Notes under the pieces: generated by a model
Database searches by the model: none
The model's input: the letters and a program-made list of their open reading frames with translations, nothing else
Told to the model about the DNA's origin: nothing
Translations under genes and position numbers: made by a program
Assembly: GCF_014637085.1 (NCBI RefSeq)
Contig: NZ_BMEU01000029.1
Location: 1 to 46,499 of the forward strand
Direction: 5' to 3'
Length of the DNA: 46,499 nucleotides
DNA from: Comamonas phosphati
GTDB lineage: Bacteria; Pseudomonadota; Gammaproteobacteria; Burkholderiales; Burkholderiaceae_C
In this document: positions 42,301-46,499 of the stretch, piece by piece
How positions within the stretch are numbered: position 1 is the stretch's first letter
Layout: each line of letters opens with the position of its first letter

Positions 42301-42445
42301 TCTGCACCTGGACATTGGTCACATCGGGAAAGGCGTCCACCGACAGCTTCATGGCGGCGCGCAGGCCAAAGCCGCACAACGCCAGAGCCAGCACGATCAC
42401 CACCAGCCGCTGCTTGAGCGCGGCACGAATCAGGGAAGCAATCAT
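39356..42445 (-). CDS. czcA: Heavy-metal efflux RND pump, CzcA/CusA family
   Basis: 1029 residues. Two large periplasmic loops each follow a first helix, and 12 membrane helices are expected. The helix-4 motif reads GLAIAIGLMVDATVVVVEN (about residues 401-419), with the AxGxxxD form rather than the DFGxxxD form of CzcA pumps for Zn/Co/Cd, so another metal class (for example nickel or monovalent Cu/Ag) is possible; inferred. The DAFPDVTNVQVQI segment near 37 is the HME-RND signature. It pumps metal from periplasm or cytoplasm to outside through the TolC-type partner. It begins 4 bases after the fusion-protein gene. Confidence 0.93.
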   Translation of the reverse strand: MIASLIRAALKQRLVVIVLALALCGFGLRAAMKLSVDAFPDVTNVQVQIATEASGRSPEEIERFVTVPLEIAMTGLPGLAEMRSLNKSGLSIITLVFSDATDVYFARQLVTERLIEVTPRMPEAIVPVLGPVSTGLGEVYQYTLEHPDDGQRELTQAELTERRTIQDWVARPLLRSIPGVAEINSQGGYVKQYQVLVDPSRLRHYGLTVRQVVQAVADNNANASGGILPQVTEQYLIRGVGMIRSLEDIGNIVLKEQGGVPVYVRDVATVQIGAEVRQGAIIKGGYTEGVSGIVLMMRGGNAKEVVTRVKERVAEINAKGMLPGGLQIVPYYDRTDLVDSALWTVGKVLIEGIFLVVVVLFIFLGDVRSSLIVVATLVITPLTTFILMNRYGISANLMSLGGLAIAIGLMVDATVVVVENVFHKLGQAGNSMGERVRTVLSATAEVATPTIFGIAIIILVFLPLMTLQGIEGKMFGPLALTIAMALAVSLAVSLFLSPVLCSYFLKGGADHDTRLIAFLKRHYLKLLDGATARNRLTLAVAVALLIGSLGLFPFLGKSFMPTMKEGALTPQINRVPSISLDESIRMEMAAMKEVAQVPGVLSVVSKLGRGESPADPAGPNESDPIVLLDPKSHRTQDEIDEDIRQRLSKIPGVQIVLSQPISERVDEMVTGVRSQLAIKVFGDELDDLKAVSEQVARILKSVPGSTDIRIERLSGQQALTVDIDRKAIARHGLNVADVQSVLESAIGGKDVTTLYEGERRYAVVVRFPEAFRGSPEAIGATLLTTATGAQVPLDNVARIELVDGPAQISREGGKRRVVVGANVEGRDLGGFVTEVEQRLEKEVKLPDGYYFKFGGQFENMERAMGTLQVIVPLTIVAIFFLLFLLFNSVKLAALIILVLPFASIGGLIGLFVTGEYVSVPASVGFIALWGIAVLNGVVLVTCIRKLREDGLDVAQAVREGCVQRFRPVMMTATVALLGLVPFLFATGPGSEVQRPLAIVVIGGLITSTLLTLVVLPTLYRWFDEKPAEA

Positions 42446-42449
42446 GGGC

Positions 42450-43634
42450 TTACTCCAGCTCGGCGCGCTTGCGCTCGTTGTTCAGGTGAAAGGCGCCCTC
42501 CACCACAATGGGCGTGCCTTCGCCCAAACCCTTGAGGACCGGGCGCAGGCCGCCGCTGACCGCCCCCAGCTCCACAGGGGTGAGGCGATAGTGGTTTTCG
42601 GCCTTTTTCACATAGACATGGTCCTTGTCGTTCTCGCGCACCACGGCAGCGACGGGAACGGCCAGGGTCTTCTGGCTGGCCCCCTGGATCTTCATGGTGG
42701 CCAGCATCTGGGGCTTGAGCGCCAGGTCCTTGTTGTCCACCTGGGTGCGGATGGTCACGGTGCGCGTATCGGCAGACACCGTGTCGCCCACATAGATGAT
42801 CTTGCCGGCGATAGGCTCCTCCTCGGCCGTCAGACCCAGCGCCGGTACATCGACCTGCACGCTTTGCCCCGTCCGTACGCTGCGCGCCATCTGCTCGGGC
42901 AAGGCCCCCACGACCCAGACCTTGGACAGGTCCGCCACCGTAAACAGAGGATCGCCGGGCTGGGCCACCTGGCCTTGGCTGACCTGGCGCTCGATCACGA
43001 TGCCGGCGGATGACGCGGTGATGGCCGCATTGGGCGCGACATTACCCTGGCCGCGCAGACGGCTAAGCGCATCGCCGGACAGCCCCATGAGCTTGAGCTG
43101 ATCGCCTGCGGCGCGCAGCTCGGCGCGCGCGATCTGCACCTCGGATTCCCGGCGCTGCAGCTCGGCGGAGCCGATCACATCGGCCGCGATCAGCTGGCGC
43201 GCACGCTCCACCGAGCGCTCGGCCAGCGTGGCATTGGCGCTGGCGCGCATATAGGCCAGTTGGGCCGTGGTCAGCTCCGGGCTGGCCACGCGCGCCAGCA
43301 CTTGGCCGGATTTGACGTGATCGCCGGTTTCGGCCAACACCTCGGTCACGCGGCCGGTCACGGCTGCGCCGATGCGCGTGACCTTGCGCTCGTTGGCCTC
43401 GATGCGGCCCGCGATTTCCTGCACGGCAGCCATGTCGGACTGCGCGACCGGCGCCGTCTTGAAATTGCCGGCCATCGCGGCAGAGACAACGACCTCCATC
43501 GGATCGAGTTCGGTTTTAGCCTCGGCCGACGCAACAGGCTCGGCGGCGCTTTTTTCATTCTTGCCGCAGGCGGTCAGGGTCAGCAATCCGGCAAGCGCCA
43601 ATGCCAGGGCGAGAGAGTTTTGATGAGAAAACAT
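42450..43634 (-). CDS. czcB: Membrane fusion protein of the heavy-metal efflux system (lipoprotein)
   Basis: 394 residues. The signal peptide ends with lipobox LTAC (Cys23), so it is lipid-anchored at the inner membrane. It has the lipoyl/barrel halves (GRVTEVLAETGDHVKSGQVL near 93 and VIERQVSQGQVAQPGDPL near 213) around a helical hairpin (about 118-185) and a C-terminal barrel domain (VPVAAVV, residues about 328-334). It bridges the RND pump and the outer-membrane channel. Part of the unit czcC-czcB-czcA-PII. Confidence 0.92.
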   Translation of the reverse strand: MFSHQNSLALALALAGLLTLTACGKNEKSAAEPVASAEAKTELDPMEVVVSAAMAGNFKTAPVAQSDMAAVQEIAGRIEANERKVTRIGAAVTGRVTEVLAETGDHVKSGQVLARVASPELTTAQLAYMRASANATLAERSVERARQLIAADVIGSAELQRRESEVQIARAELRAAGDQLKLMGLSGDALSRLRGQGNVAPNAAITASSAGIVIERQVSQGQVAQPGDPLFTVADLSKVWVVGALPEQMARSVRTGQSVQVDVPALGLTAEEEPIAGKIIYVGDTVSADTRTVTIRTQVDNKDLALKPQMLATMKIQGASQKTLAVPVAAVVRENDKDHVYVKKAENHYRLTPVELGAVSGGLRPVLKGLGEGTPIVVEGAFHLNNERKRAELE

Positions 43635-43667
43635 AAGACGTGTTCAGGAAAATGAGAAAACAGGGGC

Positions 43668-45029
43668 TCAGAGCGCGGAAGCATTGGCATAGCGGCCGGC
43701 CAGAAAGTCCAGCTCGATGCGCGCCGACTGCAACTGGTAGCGCGCCTCCAGCAGGTCGGCACGCACGGTGCGCAGCACACGCTGGGCGTCGAGCACATCG
43801 AGGATGCCGCGCTCGCCAAAGCTGTAGGCGGCCTCGGCCACGCGCAAGGCGGCCTCCGCTTCACGTACCGAGCCTTCACCCAGGGCCTTGGTACGCACCT
43901 GCGCCATCTCCAGCACCTTCCAGGCCTGCTGCATCTGCTGCTCAAGCTCCGCCCGGCGCCCTTCCATCCGCACGCGGGCACGCTCGGCTTCCGAAGCGGC
44001 TTCCTCCATCGGGCCGCGGCGCTGGTCAAACAAGGGAATCTGCACGCTCACGCCCACGGTGTGGTTGCGGATGTCAGGCTCGCGCGTCTGGGCGTAGCGC
44101 AGCTCCACGCCGGGCCAGCGGCTGGCTTTGGCACCCTGCTTCTGGGCCTCTGCCCTGTCCACTTCGGACTGCAGCTGCATCAGTTCGGGATGGGCCCGCC
44201 AGTTGATGTCCTGCAGCTGATCCGGCACCACCGGGTCCTGCAGCGACAAGGCCAGATCGAAGCGTGCCGGCAGCTGGCCTGCAGCCAGGCGGTTGAGCGA
44301 GAGCTGGGACTGCTCGACCATCAGTTGGGCCGACTGCTCCTGCTGGCGCGCATTGATCAGCTCCGCATCGGCCTTGATGATTTCGTAGCGCGCCGCCTCC
44401 CCGCTGGAGACGCGCACGCGCACACGTTCGTGCGCCTGCTCCAGCAGTTGGACGGCATCGTCGGCCGCCTGGGCCTGGGCCTGGCGCAGCACCACCTCAT
44501 AGGCCTTGAGCCTGACCTGGGCCACCAGCGCATTGCGCGCTGCCGCGATCTGGTACACCGATGCCCGCTGGCCCGCCTGCGCTGCCTCGATGCGGGCGCT
44601 GCGCACCGACGGCATCTCGATGGGAACCGAAATACCCATGCTTTGCACGCTGCCGGGCGTGGCCGATGCCAGGCGCGCCTTGTTGTCGCCCCGGCTCCAT
44701 TCCAGCTTGGGATTGGGCAGGGCACCGGCACTCAGCACCGCGGCCTGTGCCGTCACGCTGGACTGCTGCACCGCACGCAGCTCGGGATTGTTGTCGAGCA
44801 CGGTCTGCACCAGCTGATCCAGGCCCAGCCTGGGCTGCCGAGGCTCGGGGCTGCCGGCCCTCGCCACGGCGGCCGCAGGGCCGGCCTCCTGGGCCTGGGC
44901 AACCATGCCGGCCACCAGGCAGATGCCGAGCGCGGCAAACCGGCTCAGGCGCGGTAACGAAACCCGGCCTGTACGGGGCGGGCAGGCTTTGGCCGGCAGG
45001 AAAGCCGGCGCTATCGATCGATTGAACAT
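43668..45029 (-). CDS. czcC: TolC-type outer membrane factor of the heavy-metal efflux system
   Basis: 453 residues from the ATG at 45029; open frame upstream to 45173 lacks a signal-like start. After a basic N-terminus a signal peptide (AALGICLVAGMVAQAQE) is seen. Two TolC/OEP domains follow, with NNPELRAVQQS near 84, GALPNPKLEWSRGD near 104 and ERGILDVLDAQR near 412. It forms the outer-membrane channel. A hairpin CTGCCTT-CTTG-AAGGCAG lies 10 bases before the start on the transcript. Confidence 0.9.
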   Translation of the reverse strand: MFNRSIAPAFLPAKACPPRTGRVSLPRLSRFAALGICLVAGMVAQAQEAGPAAAVARAGSPEPRQPRLGLDQLVQTVLDNNPELRAVQQSSVTAQAAVLSAGALPNPKLEWSRGDNKARLASATPGSVQSMGISVPIEMPSVRSARIEAAQAGQRASVYQIAAARNALVAQVRLKAYEVVLRQAQAQAADDAVQLLEQAHERVRVRVSSGEAARYEIIKADAELINARQQEQSAQLMVEQSQLSLNRLAAGQLPARFDLALSLQDPVVPDQLQDINWRAHPELMQLQSEVDRAEAQKQGAKASRWPGVELRYAQTREPDIRNHTVGVSVQIPLFDQRRGPMEEAASEAERARVRMEGRRAELEQQMQQAWKVLEMAQVRTKALGEGSVREAEAALRVAEAAYSFGERGILDVLDAQRVLRTVRADLLEARYQLQSARIELDFLAGRYANASAL

Positions 45030-45285
45030 GGAGCACGACTGCCTTCTTGAAGGCAGATGAAGTGGGAAAAGAGTGGATTCGCTGTGCCGGGCACCTGCAG
45101 CCATGGCTGCATGCCGGAAACCAGATGAGACGCACCGCAGCAAGGCGAAGCGGCCAGCCGGCTGTTGCCACAAAGCGGTCAGCCCATGGCAAGCGCATTC
45201 CTGGCCCGTCAGGCCGGAATTTCTTCAAAGGCAGGAATCGATGGGATGGATAGGCGCCAGTCCGACGACACCGAAGAGGTGTGCG
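45030..45285 (-). promoter_or_regulatory. Leader between the periplasmic protein gene and czcC, with two inverted repeats
   Basis: On the transcript a perfect 16-base palindrome TGCAGCCATGGCTGCA (45096-45111) lies within a longer imperfect stem (CCGGCA ... TGCCGG). A second hairpin, CTGCCTT / AAGGCAG with a 4-base loop (45039-45056), lies next to the czcC start. They may control translation or bind a metal regulator; no regulator gene is nearby. No gene is seen in these 256 bases. Confidence 0.4.
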
Positions 45286-45699
45286 TCAGATGCGCCGGAG
45301 CTTGCCTGCCTGCGGCAGGCCCGGATTGGGCGGCCGCAGTATGTTCTCGGGCCAGGGGAAGGTGGGATGCGCTGCATGCGCTTGCGGCGGCACCCGGACA
45401 TCGGCCACGGCGACGGCGACGGCGTCGGGGGGGCCAAACAACTCATTGCGATCGTCTTGCGCCGCATTGACTTCGGCGGAGCGATGCGGACGGTGGATGG
45501 AGAACTCGACCGTACCCTCTTCCACGTCCTCTTCGAATTCCTGCAGCACATCCACACCGTATTCGCGGGGCTCCATGTCCTGCACATAGGCCATGGCCAT
45601 CACCTCCTGCGCACCGGCCGGCCACATGGCCGCAATCTGCACACCCACGATGGCGGCAAACATCAGCAATGACAGCAGCAGGGACGATGCCGGGCGCAT
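45286..45699 (-). CDS. Small exported protein at the head of the metal-efflux operon
   Basis: 137 residues. N-terminal signal peptide (SSLLLSLLMFAAIVGVQIAAMWPAGA), then an acidic stretch (LQEFEEDVEEGTVEF) and a Pro/His/Arg-rich C-terminus. Position and export signal recall CzcI-type periplasmic proteins, but no clear similarity is recognised. The acidic patch could bind metal. The upstream ribosome binding site is weak. Same strand as czcC, with 256 bases between. Confidence 0.55.
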   Translation of the reverse strand: MRPASSLLLSLLMFAAIVGVQIAAMWPAGAQEVMAMAYVQDMEPREYGVDVLQEFEEDVEEGTVEFSIHRPHRSAEVNAAQDDRNELFGPPDAVAVAVADVRVPPQAHAAHPTFPWPENILRPPNPGLPQAGKLRRI

Positions 45700-45940
45700 G
45701 GATCAGAAGCGTTGTTGAAACTGGCTACGAGCGGATAGTTGGAATGCAGGCAAGCAAAAGCCTGGACGGCACAGACTTGATGGTGTCTCCATCTGTGAAA
45801 AAAGTTCCTTCAACGGAAATTTTTTGTCATTCATTCCACAACAGGGAGAACGATAGCCTATCGGTACGACACTGGCATGGCAAGGGCATCTTGCTATAAA
45901 ATCAGGAGCATTTTGGAATGCGGATAGGTACGGCGCCCAA
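45700..45940. other. Interval between tRNA array 2 terminator and the efflux operon
   Basis: No gene is recognised. It must hold the efflux operon promoter, but no convincing sigma70 promoter was found on the minus strand. The region contains short AT-rich runs (45805-45840) with TTCC-GTTGAA-GGAA symmetry on the minus strand. Confidence 0.4.
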
Positions 45941-45974
45941 AACAAAAAAGCCACCCGCATGAACGGATGGCTTT
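45941..45974 (-). terminator. Terminator of tRNA array 2
   Basis: On the minus strand the arms AAAGCCA and TGGCTTT extend inward with CCG/CGG after one mismatch, and TTTTTTGTTTT follows. It separates the tRNA arrays from the metal-efflux operon. Confidence 0.8.
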
Positions 45975-45982
45975 GCTGAATC

Positions 45983-46059
45983 TGGCGGAGTGGACGGGAC
46001 TCGAACCCGCGACCCCCGGCGTGACAGGCCGGTATTCTAACCAACTGAACTACCACTCC
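45983..46059 (-). tRNA. tRNA-Asp (GTC), array 2
   Basis: Identical in sequence to the tRNA-Asp at 38602-38678, including encoded CCA. Confidence 0.98.
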
Positions 46060-46107
46060 TGGCAGGAAGCTTTGCCGGCTCTCTGCGAGCTTCAAGCGCT
46101 TCAAACT

Positions 46108-46183
46108 TGGCGACCCTACGGGGATTCGAACCCCGGTACTCACCGTGAAAGGGTGATGTCCTAGGCCTCTAGACGATAGGGTC
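46108..46183 (-). tRNA. tRNA-Glu (TTC), array 2
   Basis: Identical to the tRNA-Glu at 38727-38802. Confidence 0.98.
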
Positions 46184-46210
46184 AATTCCTAGAACTTTCG
46201 TTCTGTATCT

Positions 46211-46286
<76 letters not shown>

Positions 46287-46328
46287 AAATATTTTTACAT
46301 CCATCGATTACTTTTCCGGTCCTGCTTG

Positions 46329-46344
46329 CTGTACTTCAGTACAG
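46329..46344. promoter_or_regulatory. CTGT-N8-ACAG palindrome between tRNA arrays
   Basis: CTGTACTTCAGTACAG has 7-base arms around TC, extended by G and C to 8. It fits the spacing of LexA boxes but lies in the spacer between tRNA-Asp of array 3 and tRNA-Ala of array 2, where an RNA hairpin for processing is as likely. Confidence 0.3.
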
Positions 46345-46390
46345 CCGCGCATCACCTTCGCGTACTCGAACGATCTAAAAACATTGAATC

Positions 46391-46467
46391 TGGCGGAGTG
46401 GACGGGACTCGAACCCGCGACCCCCGGCGTGACAGGCCGGTATTCTAACCAACTGAACTACCACTCC
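46391..46467 (-). tRNA. tRNA-Asp (GTC), array 3
   Basis: Identical to the two other tRNA-Asp genes. The following 32 bases to the window end match the Asp-Glu spacer of arrays 1 and 2, so a third array continues to the right. Confidence 0.98.
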
Positions 46468-46499
46468 TGGCAGGAAGCTTTGCCGGCTCTCTGCGAGCT

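Noticed and set aside
45880-45905. TATAAA on the plus strand near 45895 as a promoter
   Set aside because: No gene or structured RNA follows on that strand; it would run antisense into tRNA genes, and the -35 is poor.

Overview
The window is a high-GC betaproteobacterial chromosome segment, most likely Comamonas or a close relative in the Comamonadaceae. The tmRNA tag ANDERFALAA, the gyrA-serC-pheA-tyrA-aroA/cmk-rpsA-ihfB-lapA-lapB order, the phasin gene and two dispersed intergenic repeat types all point that way (inferred from gene order and recognised families; no search was run).

Layout. 1-1020 is the end of an integrated element: an IS3-family insertion sequence has cut off a tyrosine integrase gene, and the element joins the chromosome inside the 3' tRNA-like part of ssrA (tmRNA). 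1016-3494 (minus strand) holds the interrupted ssrA, gph, ubiG and an OmpA-family porin-like gene. 3724-15840 (plus) is the conserved aromatic amino acid/ribosomal supraoperon. 15998-22492 (plus) is a seven-function Mrp Na+/H+ antiporter operon with MrpA and MrpB fused, followed by the fluoride exporter crcB and a LOG-family gene. 24091-31853 (minus) contains MFS transporter and rmuC, then a 2-hydroxyacid dehydrogenase, an NhaD-type antiporter, pncB, a thioesterase and a possible small upstream gene. 32074-33641 (plus) is a lipid/PHB part: phasin, an unassigned small RNA with its own promoter and terminator, and a short-chain dehydrogenase behind a MerR-type (LiuR-like) palindrome. 33758-38515 holds a lipoprotein, a hybrid sensor kinase with a 7TM-type sensor region, and a convergent LuxR-type response regulator. 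38602-46499 is a heavy-metal RND efflux operon (periplasmic protein, TolC-type, membrane fusion, RND pump, PII-like protein) flanked by near-identical Ala-Glu-Asp tRNA arrays, one at its 3' side and at least two at its 5' side.

How the parts work together. Housekeeping genes dominate. Two independent Na+/H+ antiporter systems (Mrp and NhaD) sit within 14 kb. The phasin promoter carries three TGCA-N-TGCA boxes of the kind bound by PhaR, and a closely similar roughly 40-base block lies upstream of the Mrp operon. The most unusual items are the ssrA gene with no recognisable 3' end in this window, the structured small RNA after phaP, the shared phaP/Mrp promoter block, and the tRNA-array repeats that bracket the metal-efflux operon. 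No CRISPR array and no complete, previously undescribed multi-gene system could be demonstrated.
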